Counted from the first letter of the stretch, positions 43,518 to 53,787 are shown. The stretch: 64,000 bases of DNA from JAITWN01 sp034002745 (GCA_034002745.1 JAVEZY010000002.1:82044-146043); one strand, 5' to 3'. Made by a program: numbers and translations. Notes: generated by a model from the sequence alone, not told the origin.

Positions 43518-44141
43518 ATGAAACGAATTCTGGGTGTCGGCATTGTTGTCTGCGCGGCCACGGCAGGAGCGGCTCATGCCTGGGAGCCGGGCCCCTATCT
43601 GGGCTTTGCGCTTGGTAGCACCAGCTTCGACCTGGATGTCGCCGACTACGACGACGGCAATCTGCTCGGTGGCTCCGTCGATACCTCGGACACCGGCTAC
43701 AAGCTCTTCGGTGGTTATCGCATCACGCCCAATGTCGGCGCCGAACTCTACTACGCGAATCTGGGCGACAGCACGTTTCGAGGCCGGGCCGGGGCGCAGG
43801 TGGATCACTGGTGCGAAGGCCCTGTGGCGAGCGAGGTCGAGGTCGACGGTCTTGGCGTGTCCCTGCTCGGCAACGTGCCGGTCGGTCGCGATTTCAATAT
43901 CTATGGCAAGTTCGGCATTTTCGCCTGGGACTGGGATGCGCGCGAAAGCGATTCATGCGGAAACTTCCGCGACAGCGAGTCCGGCACGGAGTTGGCATTC
44001 GGCGCGGGCGTCTCATACCAGATCAACTATCTGACGTCCGTCCATCTGGAGTGGGAACGCTACAACGACGTGCTCGACAGCTTCAGCGGCGAGTTCGACG
44101 TCGACTTCTTCTCGCTGGGCCTGTCCTTCTCGCTCTATTGA
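43518..44141 (+). CDS. OmpA-like outer-membrane beta-barrel protein
   Basis: The 207-residue product has a signal peptide (MKRILGVGIVVCAATAGAAHA). An eight-stranded-type barrel follows: YLGFALGSTSFDLDV, GYKLFGGYRITPNVGAELYYANLG, VDGLGVSLLGNVPVGRDFNIYGKFGIF, ELAFGAGVSYQINY, and the final FFSLGLSFSLY ending in Tyr. Two Cys in loops (HWCEGP, DSCGNF) could form a disulfide. ATG 43518 has aggagga upstream. It resembles the 13575 protein only in class. Confidence 0.83.
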   Translation: MKRILGVGIVVCAATAGAAHAWEPGPYLGFALGSTSFDLDVADYDDGNLLGGSVDTSDTGYKLFGGYRITPNVGAELYYANLGDSTFRGRAGAQVDHWCEGPVASEVEVDGLGVSLLGNVPVGRDFNIYGKFGIFAWDWDARESDSCGNFRDSESGTELAFGAGVSYQINYLTSVHLEWERYNDVLDSFSGEFDVDFFSLGLSFSLY

Positions 44142-47029
44142 TTCCGCGGGCCGCGGCCGAAGCGCAGCGGCTCGATGTGTACCGCGTCGTCGATGACTGC
44201 GGTAGCGTCCAGGGGCTGTCCCGGCAGAATATCGTACTCTCCCGGTGGCAGCCCGGGCGGGATGTGGAGCAGCAGGCCGCCGGCATCGGTTTTTTCGGTC
44301 CGGGTTTCCGGCAGGCGTGACAGGGCGCGCAGCACGTCCGTGCCGGCGAGATAGATCGCTTCCTCGCCGATGGCAAGATGGGTGACCGGCGCCATCGTTT
44401 CCTGACCCGCGACGAGGCGCCAGCCATCGGTGCCCAGCTCGAGCGTCCGCACCGTGCGGCCACGGGCAAGATGAATGCGCGGGCCGTCGACCGCCAGCGC
44501 GTCGATTCCCCCCGGCACCGGAATATCGGTCAGCTTGCGAAGCGTGCCGTTCGTTTGCCTGGTGAACACACGCAGCCGCTCATCCTCGGTATAGGCGATC
44601 ACCCGGTCATCGCTTGCGAGCAGCCGGACGATGCTGCTGTCGAACGATGCCAGCACTCGCCCGGCCTGGCCATCGGCATCCAGTTCGCGGATGTTGCCAT
44701 CGACATCCGCGATCAGCGCGATTCCGGCCGATGCGGCATCGGAGAGTGGCGCCGGCACGTGCGTCATGACGCGCGATTGCGTGTCGATCAACGCATATCC
44801 TTCATCTCCCGCGAGCAGTATGGCGCCGTCGAGCGTGCGGAGCAGGCTGGCCCGCACCGTGGTCTCGTAATCTTCTTCCGCGTGCGCCTGGAACGGATCG
44901 GTGATGTCGACGGCGGCGATCCGCGTGCCGCCCGAATGCAGCACCCAGGCACGGTCCGCCTCGAGCGTGATCGCGTCCGCGTCGGCCAGATCGACGCCGG
45001 TTACCCAGATCGGGTTGAGCGGATTGCGGATGTCGAACACCTGCATACCGCCATCGCCCTGAGAGACAAAGGCAAAGCTGTCGCGGATCGCTATCGATCG
45101 GATGGACTCGCGGCGGGGATACACGGCGAGGGTCTGCGCGGACATCTCGGTGTCGAGCAGCAGCAGCCCGCCCCACCAGTCCGCGACCACGAGCGCATCG
45201 TCCTGCAGGGCAAGGCCCCAGGCCGCGCCGTCGGTATCGCGCGAGCCGAGGTGCCACGGTCGTGCCGGATCCGAGACATCGAATATCTGCACTCCCGCCA
45301 TCCAGTCGGCCACATGCAGCAGCGTGCCGCGCAGCGCCAGGCCGCGCGCATTGCCAGGCGTCTGCGCCCGTGCCAGCAGTCGAGGCGAGGCCGGATCGGC
45401 GATGTCGAGTACATGCACGCCGTCGTCGTAAAGCGCGAGATAGGCGATGTCGCCGTCGAGCAGCACTTCTTCCACGCGCCCGCCGGGACGATAGCGGGCG
45501 ATCTCCCGTGGGGCGCGCGGATCGCTCACATCGAGGATCGCGAGACCGGCATCATCATCGGCGACCCAGGCGATACCGTCGCGCACGCGCAGCGACCAGG
45601 CCTTGCCGGGAGTGTCGAAGTGCGTCAGCAGGGACGGATTGCGCGGATTCGCGACATCGATCACCAGCACGCCGCCATGGTGGGAGGCGAGATAGAGCAG
45701 ATCGCCATCGAGCACCGGCGTGTAGGCGAGTCCCGGCAGGGGCAGACGGCCCAATGCCCTGGGCTTGCGGGGATCGACGACATCCACCACCAGCAGACCG
45801 TGGTCATCATCGGCGACGAAAGCGATGCCGTCGCGCACGACTACGCCCTTGGGCGAGCCGGCGCTGTGCAGGCTGGCGAGCAATGCGGGGCGCCGGGGAT
45901 CGCTCAGCTCGTAGATGTGCAGTCCCGCGAACCAGTCGGCGACGTAGGCGATGTCGCCGTCCAGAAAGATGCGACGCTGACCGCCGAAGTTCACGCCCTG
46001 GCCGAAAGCCAGTCCTTCGTTGCCGCTGCGTGGCAGGTCGCGCGGCTCGATGCCGATGAGACGGTTGCCGGCGACAGCCAGGATGCGGTCGTCCTGCGCG
46101 AGCCAGGTGCTGCAGCAGTCGCCGCGCCACAGCAGCGCGCTGCGCTCGATCGCCAGCGGATTCTCCACATCGAGCAGATAGAGCGCAGCTCCGTCCCGGA
46201 TCGCCGCTCGCGTGCCCGCGACGCGTACGCCATCGACCGCGTCCGTGCCGCGCAGACTGCCCAGCCAGCGCAGTTCCTCCTCGTCGTCACGACCGATCAC
46301 CGTCAGTCCGTGCTCGCCCTGCGCCAGATAGATACGGCCGTCTTCGACGAAGACATCGAGCACTGGCCCGGTTCCGGCGAAGCCTTCGACGCGGCCATCC
46401 GCATCGATGACCAGCAGGCCGCGTTCGCCTGCGGCGAGGTACGCGGCCCTGCCATCGGTCGCGATGGCAGCCGGTTCGAAATCGAAGGCGTGCTCGGCGA
46501 CTACCGCCGCAGGCCCGGATCCGCTCAGCTCGAGTACATGCAGGCCGCGGGAGGAAAGCACGTAGCCGCGGCCCGCTGCCGCCGTGAAGATGCGTGCCGG
46601 CGCGGTCAGCGCCAGGCTGCCGCGCAGCAGCGCATGGGCGGGATCGCGGATATCCAGGGTGTATAGATGCGAGCGGGTCAGCAGCCAGGCGGTCTCGCCC
46701 TCTGCCTCGATCGCGAGCACGGATTCCGGCAGGGTGATGCGGCCGATGATGCGGGGCACGGGTGTGCTGCTGTCCATGATCAGCACGCTGTCCGTGGTGG
46801 CGAGCAGCAGCGCGCCATCCGCCTGTGCCAGATCGCGCCCCGCCGCTTCCAGTTCCTGCGCGAAAAGAAGGCGCGGGCTCGCCGGTTGTAGCCAGGGATC
46901 GGCGATGGCCGCTGCGTCCGGCACTTCCACGGTGCCGCCACGGCCTTCGGGCAGGGTTGCAGCCTGGGTCGAACCGGCGATCGCCGCCGCCAGTCCGCAC
47001 GCCAGCCAGCGGCGGCGGTTCAGGGACAC
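44135..47029 (-). CDS. Large secreted LVIVD-repeat beta-propeller protein
   Basis: The 964-residue protein has a Tat-like signal (SLNRRRWLACGLAAAIAGSTQAA). It then has many repeats of the type GIAFVADDDHGLLVVDVVDP, GIAWVADDDAGLAILDVSDP, DIAYLALYDDGVHVLDIADP and LLHVADWMAGVQIFDVSDP, each followed by a strand such as RLLARAQTPGNARGLAL. These are LVIVD repeats that form propellers; at least ten can be read, likely two propellers. The function is unknown; carbohydrate or protein binding outside the cytoplasm is plausible. Its start overlaps the stop of the aldo/keto reductase gene by 10 bp. Confidence 0.87.
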   Translation of the reverse strand: MSLNRRRWLACGLAAAIAGSTQAATLPEGRGGTVEVPDAAAIADPWLQPASPRLLFAQELEAAGRDLAQADGALLLATTDSVLIMDSSTPVPRIIGRITLPESVLAIEAEGETAWLLTRSHLYTLDIRDPAHALLRGSLALTAPARIFTAAAGRGYVLSSRGLHVLELSGSGPAAVVAEHAFDFEPAAIATDGRAAYLAAGERGLLVIDADGRVEGFAGTGPVLDVFVEDGRIYLAQGEHGLTVIGRDDEEELRWLGSLRGTDAVDGVRVAGTRAAIRDGAALYLLDVENPLAIERSALLWRGDCCSTWLAQDDRILAVAGNRLIGIEPRDLPRSGNEGLAFGQGVNFGGQRRIFLDGDIAYVADWFAGLHIYELSDPRRPALLASLHSAGSPKGVVVRDGIAFVADDDHGLLVVDVVDPRKPRALGRLPLPGLAYTPVLDGDLLYLASHHGGVLVIDVANPRNPSLLTHFDTPGKAWSLRVRDGIAWVADDDAGLAILDVSDPRAPREIARYRPGGRVEEVLLDGDIAYLALYDDGVHVLDIADPASPRLLARAQTPGNARGLALRGTLLHVADWMAGVQIFDVSDPARPWHLGSRDTDGAAWGLALQDDALVVADWWGGLLLLDTEMSAQTLAVYPRRESIRSIAIRDSFAFVSQGDGGMQVFDIRNPLNPIWVTGVDLADADAITLEADRAWVLHSGGTRIAAVDITDPFQAHAEEDYETTVRASLLRTLDGAILLAGDEGYALIDTQSRVMTHVPAPLSDAASAGIALIADVDGNIRELDADGQAGRVLASFDSSIVRLLASDDRVIAYTEDERLRVFTRQTNGTLRKLTDIPVPGGIDALAVDGPRIHLARGRTVRTLELGTDGWRLVAGQETMAPVTHLAIGEEAIYLAGTDVLRALSRLPETRTEKTDAGGLLLHIPPGLPPGEYDILPGQPLDATAVIDDAVHIEPLRFGRGPRNQ

Positions 47030-48060
47030 GGATTGGGATGACGCAGATGGATGGCTTCGATTTCCGCCAGCACTTCCTCCGACAGCTCCAGATCGTTGCT
47101 GGCGATGTTCGCGGCGAGCTGCTGCAGATCGGTGGCGCCGATGATGGTGCTGGTGAGGAACGGCCGCGAGTTGACGTATGCCAGCGCCATCTGCGCGGGA
47201 TCGAGACCGTGACGCCCGGCTGTCTCCACATAGGCGCGGACCGGGGCTTGCGCCGTATCGCGGGTGTAGCGCTGGAAACGCTGGAAGCGGGTCAGGCGCG
47301 CGCCTTCCGGGCGCTTGCCATCCAGATACTTGCCGCTCAGCACGCCAAAGCCTAGCGGAGAATAGGCCAGCAGGCCGACCGATTCACGATGCGCGATCTC
47401 GGCCAGACCGATCTCGAAGGAGCGGTTCAGCAGATTGTACGGATTCTGGATGCTGACTATCCGGGGCAGGCCGCGCTCGGCGGCGAGCTGCAGCAGGCGC
47501 ATCACGCCCCAGGGGGTTTCGTTCGACACGCCGATGTGGCGGACCTTTCCTGCCTTGACCAGCCGCCCCAGTACTTCCAGGGTTTCCTCCAGCGGTACCG
47601 GGTCGTCCTGCGCGTCGTGCTGGTAGCCGAGCTTGCCGAAGAAGTTGCTGCGGCGGTCCGGCCAGTGAAGCTGATAGAGGTCGATGTAGTCGGTGCCGAG
47701 TCGCTGCAGGCTGGCATCGATCGCGGCTTCGATGTTGCGGTGATCGAGACGTGTCGATCCATCACGCACGTAATGCAGGTCTTCGGAAGGCCCCATCACC
47801 TTGGTTGCCAGAACCAGGCGATCGCGCTGGCCGCGGCGGCTCAGCCAGCTGCCGATGTAGCGCTCCGTGCGGCCGTAGGTCTCCGCCCGCGGCGGAACCG
47901 GATACATCTCCGCGGTATCGATGAAGTTGATGCCGGCGTCGAGTGCGGCATCGAGCTGGGCATGGGCCTCGGCTTCGGTATTCTGTTCACCGAAGGTCAT
48001 GGTGCCAAGGCAGATGCGGCTCACCTCGATGCCGGTCGTTCCGAGTGGGCTGTACTTCAT
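47020..48060 (-). CDS. tas: Aldo/keto reductase (Tas-like)
   Basis: The 346-residue enzyme matches Tas and related NADP(H)-dependent aldo-keto reductases. It has MKYSPLGTTGIEVSRICLGTMTFGEQN, the catalytic Asp/Tyr region FIDTAEMYPVPPRAETYGRTE, the Lys in LVLATKVMGPS, YIDLYQLHWPDRRSNFFGKLGY with the catalytic His, and TIIGATDLQQLAANI. The physiological aldehyde or ketone is not known. It lies 53 bases downstream of hemL and overlaps the LVIVD gene. Confidence 0.88.
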   Translation of the reverse strand: MKYSPLGTTGIEVSRICLGTMTFGEQNTEAEAHAQLDAALDAGINFIDTAEMYPVPPRAETYGRTERYIGSWLSRRGQRDRLVLATKVMGPSEDLHYVRDGSTRLDHRNIEAAIDASLQRLGTDYIDLYQLHWPDRRSNFFGKLGYQHDAQDDPVPLEETLEVLGRLVKAGKVRHIGVSNETPWGVMRLLQLAAERGLPRIVSIQNPYNLLNRSFEIGLAEIAHRESVGLLAYSPLGFGVLSGKYLDGKRPEGARLTRFQRFQRYTRDTAQAPVRAYVETAGRHGLDPAQMALAYVNSRPFLTSTIIGATDLQQLAANIASNDLELSEEVLAEIEAIHLRHPNPCP

Positions 48061-48113
48061 GATGCGAGACCTTCGGATGCGCGCCTGCGGCCGGAACCGC
48101 TATCGCGACCCCA

Positions 48114-49390
<1,277 letters not shown>

Positions 49391-49394
<4 letters not shown>

Positions 49395-50062
49395 GTCAGA
49401 TCTTCCTGAAGTGTTTCCGCGTCGTCGACGGCGGAGGATTCGAACAGGCGGCTGTAGCGCGCGGCGGCCACCGCGATGTCGGCTTGCGCAAACACACCGC
49501 TGATCACCGCGAGCGCATCGGTGCCGGCATCGATCAGCAGGGCGCCATTCTCCGGTGTAATGCCGCCGATGGCGACGATCGGCAGGTCGAACCGCCGCCG
49601 CGCTTCGACCAGCAGCGTGGGCGTCGCCTTCACGGCGTCCGGCTTGGTCGGCGAGGCATGGAAACTGCCGAAGGCGACGTAATCCGCACCCTGCCGTTGC
49701 GCCTCCTCGGCCCGAAGCAGGTCATTATAGCAGGAGGCGCCGATCAGCTTTCCTTCCCCGAGCCGCGCTCGCGCCGCTTCCACGCTTTCGTCGTCACGAC
49801 CGAGGTGGACGCCATCGGCGTCGATCGTCTGCGCCAGCGCGACGTCATCGTTGATCAGCAGCGGTACCTGGCAGGCCCGGCACAGCTCGCGCAGTTCATG
49901 CAGCTCGCGCAGGCGGCGCTCGCCGGTCGCGCGCTTGTCGCGATATTGCACCAGTTGCGCGCCGCCGCGTACGGCCAGGCGCACATATTCGGTCAGCTTG
50001 CCATCCGGAATGACTTCGGTATCGGCGATGACATAGAGCCCGCGGATGGCGTGCCGCTTCAT
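49391..50062 (-). CDS. thiE: Thiamine phosphate synthase
   Basis: The 223-residue TIM-barrel protein matches ThiE. It has RGLYVIADTEVIPDGKLTEYV, AQLVQYRDKRATGERRLREL, PLLINDDVALAQTIDADGVHLG, ASCYNDLLRAEEAQRQGADYVAFGSF with the SPTK-type phosphate site (SPTKPDA), and PIVAIGGITPENGALLIDAG. It joins the pyrimidine and thiazole moieties of thiamine. It overlaps thiD and hemL by 4 bp each. Confidence 0.95.
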
Positions 50063-50913
50063 CGGCGCGCTTCCCGGTCGTGCTGGGCCCAGAAGAAGCG
50101 GTTGGGAATGCGCTGGCCGCCGCCGACGGAATAGGCATGGCGCAGACTTTCCCAGGTGTATTCCTGCGCCTGCCTTATCGCTTCCTCGGGAAGGACTCCA
50201 GTGGCGAGCAGGCCGGCGATGGCGGCGGCCAGCGTGCAGCCGGATCCGTGATAGCTCCCGGGCAGCCGTTCCCAGGACCAGGTATCGAGCAGGCGGCCAT
50301 CGCCGTAGAGCGAGTTGATCACCTGTTCGGTCTGTTCGTGGCTGCCGGTGAGCAGCACGTATTCCGCGCCGGCATCGAGCAGCGTCAGCGCGCAGTCCCC
50401 GAGCGTGCCGGCAGCGGGAGCGAGCTGCCGTGCCTCGACCGTATTGGGTGTCACGACAGTGGCGAGCGGCAGCAGTTCACCGAGGATTGCGTGGCGGGCG
50501 GCATCGTCCGCGAGTGCGCCGCCGCCGCCTGCCCCCAGCACCGGGTCGAGCACCACGGGAATATCGGTGCGTTCCGCCAGGACCCGCGCGGCTGCGGCGG
50601 CGATCGCGGCGCTGCCGATCATGCCGATCTTGCATGCGGCGACCGAAAGGTCCGCGCACACCATGCGTATCTGTCGCTCCAGCAGCGTCGCGTCGGTGGC
50701 GACGTAGCCGCTCGCCTGATGTGTGTTCTGCAGGGTCAGGGCGGTGACCACGGGCGCGGTATGGCAGCCCATGCTGGCCAGCGTCTCGATGTCCGCCTGA
50801 ATGCCGGCGCCACCGCTCGGATCGCTGCCGGATATCGCCATCACAGTCGGGATCGCGCTCAGTGATTGGCCGCTTTTCGGCTGGCAGTCGCGAGATTGGC
50901 GTTGCTGTTTCAA
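50059..50913 (-). CDS. thiD: Hydroxymethylpyrimidine/phosphomethylpyrimidine kinase
   Basis: The 284-residue ribokinase-fold enzyme has MAISGSDPSGGAGIQADIETL near the start, ACKIGMIGSAAIAAAAARVL, VVLDPVLGAGGGGALADDAA and GSGCTLAAAIAGLLATG. It phosphorylates HMP and HMP-P in thiamine synthesis. The long form uses a TTG start; GTG 50844 or ATG 50841 directly before AISGSD is also possible, so the first 20 or so residues are uncertain. It is the first gene of the thiD-thiE-hemL operon and is divergent from rubredoxin. Confidence 0.93.
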   Translation of the reverse strand: MKQQRQSRDCQPKSGQSLSAIPTVMAISGSDPSGGAGIQADIETLASMGCHTAPVVTALTLQNTHQASGYVATDATLLERQIRMVCADLSVAACKIGMIGSAAIAAAAARVLAERTDIPVVLDPVLGAGGGGALADDAARHAILGELLPLATVVTPNTVEARQLAPAAGTLGDCALTLLDAGAEYVLLTGSHEQTEQVINSLYGDGRLLDTWSWERLPGSYHGSGCTLAAAIAGLLATGVLPEEAIRQAQEYTWESLRHAYSVGGGQRIPNRFFWAQHDREARR

Positions 50914-51040
50914 GGCGTTGTCGGTTTGGAGGAGGGCTCGCGCGCGGAATCACAGTAATGTCCGGTCGCGGTTCATTCTAGCATCGTTGCTGTGCTACAT
51001 TGCATCTGCCTCACCATCCAGGTACGGACGACAACAGGAT

Positions 51041-51205
51041 ATGAGGAAGTACATGTGCGTGATCTGCGGCTTCATCTATGATGAGGCTGCCGGTCTGCCC
51101 GAACACGGAATCGCTCCCGGCACTCGCTGGGAGGATGTTCCCCTGACCTGGCGTTGCCCGGAATGCGGCGCTTCCCGGGATGATTTCGAGATGATCGAGA
51201 TTTGA
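51041..51205 (+). CDS. Rubredoxin
   Basis: The 54-residue protein has the two CXXCG iron-binding knuckles (MCVICGFIYDEAAG and WRCPECGASRDDFE) with the usual spacing. It is a small one-electron iron carrier in the cytoplasm. ATG 51041 follows agga. It is divergent from thiD, an arrangement seen in other gammaproteobacteria, and stands alone in its own transcript. Confidence 0.95.
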   Translation: MRKYMCVICGFIYDEAAGLPEHGIAPGTRWEDVPLTWRCPECGASRDDFEMIEI

Positions 51206-51241
51206 TCGGTCGCCCGGATAGGCTGTGGGTGGGTTCCGGAC

Positions 51242-51267
51242 AAAAAAAGGGAGCGCAGGGCGCTCCC
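51242..51267 (-). terminator. Intrinsic-terminator-shaped hairpin oriented on the minus strand
   Basis: The stem GGGAGCGC / GCGCTCCC (51249-51267) is flanked on its left by seven A residues, which read as a T-tract on the minus strand. As written it would stop transcription coming from the right. No minus-strand gene is evident there, so it may also end the rubredoxin transcript less efficiently. Confidence 0.5.
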
Positions 51268-51333
51268 GGATACACGCGTTTGAGGAGGGGGGGACGCGTG
51301 ATGATCAAAGTATAGTCAGCGCGCCCCTTGATG

Positions 51334-51352
51334 TAAATAATTATCATTAATG
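51334..51352. promoter_or_regulatory. Fur-box-like AT-rich palindrome at the regB start
   Basis: taaataattatcattaatg is a strikingly AT-rich stretch in GC-rich DNA. It resembles the Fur hexamer pattern (NATWAT repeats around a centre: AATAATTATCATT). It overlaps the proposed regB ATG, so bound protein would block transcription or translation initiation. Confidence 0.45.
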
Positions 51353-52732
51353 AATTGGCGGTATCGGGGAAAAAGTTTGTTTCCGGATCGTTTCAGTGAT
51401 CGCCCGGCCTTCGCCGTCGGGTCGCTGTCTGCTCTGAATCTGCAACGGCTGCTGCTGCTGAGGGCGGGCGCGGTGCTCGGATGGGTGCTGGCGCTGCTGT
51501 TCGTCGGCTGGCAGCTGGGTATTTCCCTGCCATTTATCACCATGTCCGCGCTGATCGCGGTCTGGTGCATCGTCAGCCTGGCGTCGTGGGCATGGCTGCG
51601 TGACCGGGAGGACATCAGCGATCGCGTCTTCGTCGTCCAGTTGCTGCTCGACGTCGCGATGCTCGGCCTGCTGCTCTATCTGAGCGGCGGGTCCACCAAC
51701 CCGCTCGCCCTGCTCCTGCTCCTGCCGCTCATCGTGTCGGCGGCGCTGCTCCCCGGTGTGTACAGCTGGATCATCGCGGTTGCGATCATCGCCTGCTATA
51801 CGCTCCTTTTGTTCCGCTACGAGCCGCTGCCCATCCCAGCGCATGAGCACGGCCTTCACGACTTCGAGCTTCACGTCACCGGCATGTGGCTGGGTTTCGT
51901 ACTGAGCGCGGGACTGATTGTGGCTTTCGTGGCGAAGATGGGCAGCACGCTGCGTGAGCGCGATCGACTGCTCTCGGAAAGCAAGCAGCGCGCGCTGCGC
52001 GACGAACGCATCGTGGCGCTGGGCGCGCTCGCTGCCGGAGCCGCGCATGAACTGGGAACCCCGCTCGGAACGATTGCGCTGATCGCCGAGGAACTCGGCA
52101 TCGACCACGAGGACGACGAGAGTCTGCAGCAGCGCCTTGGCCTGTTGCGTGAGCAGGTTGGCCGCTGCAAGCGCACGCTGACCATGCTGTCGCTGTCGGC
52201 TGGCCAGAGCCAGGCGGCATCCGGCCACTGCCTGCCTGTGGACGAATATCTGTGGGAAGTCATCGAGCGCTGGCGTGCCTTGCGGCCGGCGACCGAGGTG
52301 CGGACTGATCTGGCCGGCGACCGGCCGGCGCCGGTGATAGTGGCCGAACAGACCTTGAGTCAGGCGATCATCAGCATCCTCAACAATGCGGCGGACGCCT
52401 CTCGTGAGCGCATCGAGCTCAAGGCGCGCTGGGACTGGGAACGCTTGACGCTCGAAGTCTGCGATCATGGGGCCGGCCTGGCGCCGGCCGCCCTGTCGGC
52501 GGCGGGCAAGCGGGTGTTCTCCACCAAGGCGCCGGGTGAGGGCCTGGGACTCGGGCTGTATCTCGCCTATTCGGTGGTCGACCGCCTGGGTGGAGAGATG
52601 CTCCTGTTCAATCGCGAGGAAGGGGGAGCATGCACCTGGATGACGTTGCCGCTGACCCAGCTGCTGGTGCGCGATGACAACGACGGTCCTGAAGGAGGTG
52701 AGGGTGGAAGCGAAACTGCTGCTGGTCGATGA
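51350..52732 (+). CDS. regB: RegB/PrrB-family redox-sensing histidine kinase
   Basis: The 460-residue kinase has about six N-terminal membrane segments with the quinone-sensing loop GGSTNPL (residues 113-119), the RegB H-box GAAHELGTPLGTIALIAEEL with phospho-acceptor His233, and the redox Cys273 in GRCKRTLTML. The HATPase domain follows (SILNNAADAS, DHGAGLAP, GEGLGLGLYLAYSVVDRLGG). RegB senses the redox state of the quinone pool and phosphorylates RegA. The ATG at 51350 has no clear ribosome site and lies in the Fur-like box, so the start is tentative. The regA gene overlaps the 3' end. Confidence 0.92.
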   Translation: MNWRYRGKSLFPDRFSDRPAFAVGSLSALNLQRLLLLRAGAVLGWVLALLFVGWQLGISLPFITMSALIAVWCIVSLASWAWLRDREDISDRVFVVQLLLDVAMLGLLLYLSGGSTNPLALLLLLPLIVSAALLPGVYSWIIAVAIIACYTLLLFRYEPLPIPAHEHGLHDFELHVTGMWLGFVLSAGLIVAFVAKMGSTLRERDRLLSESKQRALRDERIVALGALAAGAAHELGTPLGTIALIAEELGIDHEDDESLQQRLGLLREQVGRCKRTLTMLSLSAGQSQAASGHCLPVDEYLWEVIERWRALRPATEVRTDLAGDRPAPVIVAEQTLSQAIISILNNAADASRERIELKARWDWERLTLEVCDHGAGLAPAALSAAGKRVFSTKAPGEGLGLGLYLAYSVVDRLGGEMLLFNREEGGACTWMTLPLTQLLVRDDNDGPEGGEGGSETAAGR

Positions 52733-53234
52733 CGACGCCGCATTCCGTGATGTGCTCGCCAGGGCGCTGACGCGCAGAGGCTACCAGGTCCGGACGGCCG
52801 AAGATGTGGAGAGCGCGTGGGAGCTGGCGAGCGAGGATCCGCCCGACTTCGCGGTGGTCGATCTTTGTCTGCCGGGATCTTCCGGCCTTGCCTTCGTGTC
52901 CCGTCTTGCCGCATCCCGCCCGCAGGCACGCATCGTAGTGCTGACGGGGTACGCCAGCATTGCCACTGCAGTGGAGGCGGTGAAGCTGGGAGCCACCTAC
53001 TACCTCACCAAGCCGGTGCAGACCGACGATATCATCGCGGCTTTCGATCGCGAGGAAGGCGATCCCGAGGTGAGCGCCGAACCTCAGCCGATGTCGGTGA
53101 ACCGGCTCGAATGGGAACACATACAGAAGGTGCTGATGGAATGCGGGGGCAATATCTCACAGACTGCGCAGCGTCTCGGTATGCATCGCCGCACATTGCA
53201 GCGCAAGCTGCAGAAGAGGCCGGTCAAGCGGTGA
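52704..53234 (+). CDS. regA: RegA/PrrA-family response regulator
   Basis: The 176-residue regulator has a receiver domain (LLLVDDDAAFRDVLARAL, phospho-acceptor Asp53 in FAVVDLCLPG, Lys in YYLTKPV) and the highly conserved RegA Fis-type helix-turn-helix NRLEWEHIQKVLMECGG then NISQTAQRLGMHRRTLQRKL. RegA controls energy metabolism genes (carbon fixation, respiration) according to redox. GTG 52704 is chosen because gaaggaggtgag lies upstream; ATG 52674 is the longer option. Both would overlap regB. Confidence 0.93.
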   Translation: MEAKLLLVDDDAAFRDVLARALTRRGYQVRTAEDVESAWELASEDPPDFAVVDLCLPGSSGLAFVSRLAASRPQARIVVLTGYASIATAVEAVKLGATYYLTKPVQTDDIIAAFDREEGDPEVSAEPQPMSVNRLEWEHIQKVLMECGGNISQTAQRLGMHRRTLQRKLQKRPVKR

Positions 53235-53235
53235 A

Positions 53236-53305
53236 GGCGGGAACGGCATTCACTGTGGAATGCCCGCCGCTCTGAGCGCTTGCCGGAACGGAGCGTCGCT
53301 CCGTT
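53236..53305. terminator. Two hairpins after regA
   Basis: The first hairpin pairs ggcattc (53245-53251) with gaatgcc (53258-53264), with flanking ggcgg/ccgcc extending the stem. The second is the near-perfect palindrome aacggagcgtcgctccgtt at 53287-53305. They lie between regA and the convergent small gene and probably end both transcripts. Neither has a T-tract. Confidence 0.5.
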
Positions 53306-53314
53306 CGAGGCGAC

Positions 53315-53548
53315 TCAGCGGTGAATTCCCTCGCCATCCCGGCGCCGGCGTGCGGCGCGATAGAGGTGGGCCTCGAGATCCAGGGACCACCAATCGGCAG
53401 CGCTGATGATCTTGCGCTTGCCGTTGAGGTATTCGATGACCACCTGGGACAGTCGGCCCGAGGAATACCCCAGCGCCCAGACCTTGATCAACTGGCCAGC
53501 CATGTTCATGTACCAGTTACCAACCACCGGCTTCTGCTTGACTGCCAT
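53315..53548 (-). CDS. Small conserved hypothetical protein, 77 aa
   Basis: The product begins MAVKQKPVVGNWYMNMAGQLIKVWALGYSSG, continues with QVVIEYLNGKRKIISAADWWSLDLEAHLY, and ends with a basic tail (RAARRRRDGEGIHR). It looks like a small beta-barrel or SH3-like domain by its alternating hydrophobic pattern. Similar short proteins occur in other gammaproteobacteria, but I cannot assign a function. Hairpins flank it on one side. Confidence 0.72.
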   Translation of the reverse strand: MAVKQKPVVGNWYMNMAGQLIKVWALGYSSGRLSQVVIEYLNGKRKIISAADWWSLDLEAHLYRAARRRRDGEGIHR

Positions 53549-53731
53549 ATATTGCCCCTCTCTCTCGAGACCGAGACTGCGATCGATTATAGCAGTCGCT
53601 CACGCCGCAAAGAAAATGTTCTGAAAGCCCCCGGAAAGATCGGGCGTTTTCAATGGATTGCGCATGGCGGATCCGATGCCGCCATTACGCCACGCCATCC
53701 GGTCCGGTCGGACCATGGTCCCAGCCCGGGT

Positions 53732-53781
53732 CGGGAAAGCGACGGGGCGGGGCCGGGAGTGTCCGCCCCGTCGCTTTCCCG
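53732..53781. terminator. 19-bp perfect stem-loop after nrdJb
   Basis: cgggaaagcgacggggcgg (53732-53750) pairs perfectly with ccgccccgtcgctttcccg (53763-53781) around a 12-base loop. It lies seven bases beyond the nrdJb stop codon on the minus strand. It has no T-tract but is a likely transcript end or 3' stabiliser. Confidence 0.6.
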
Positions 53782-53787
53782 ATGGCC

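Noticed and set aside
44378..46666. Plus-strand open frame of 762 codons
   Set aside because: It is the antisense of the LVIVD repeat gene; its periodicity mirrors those repeats.
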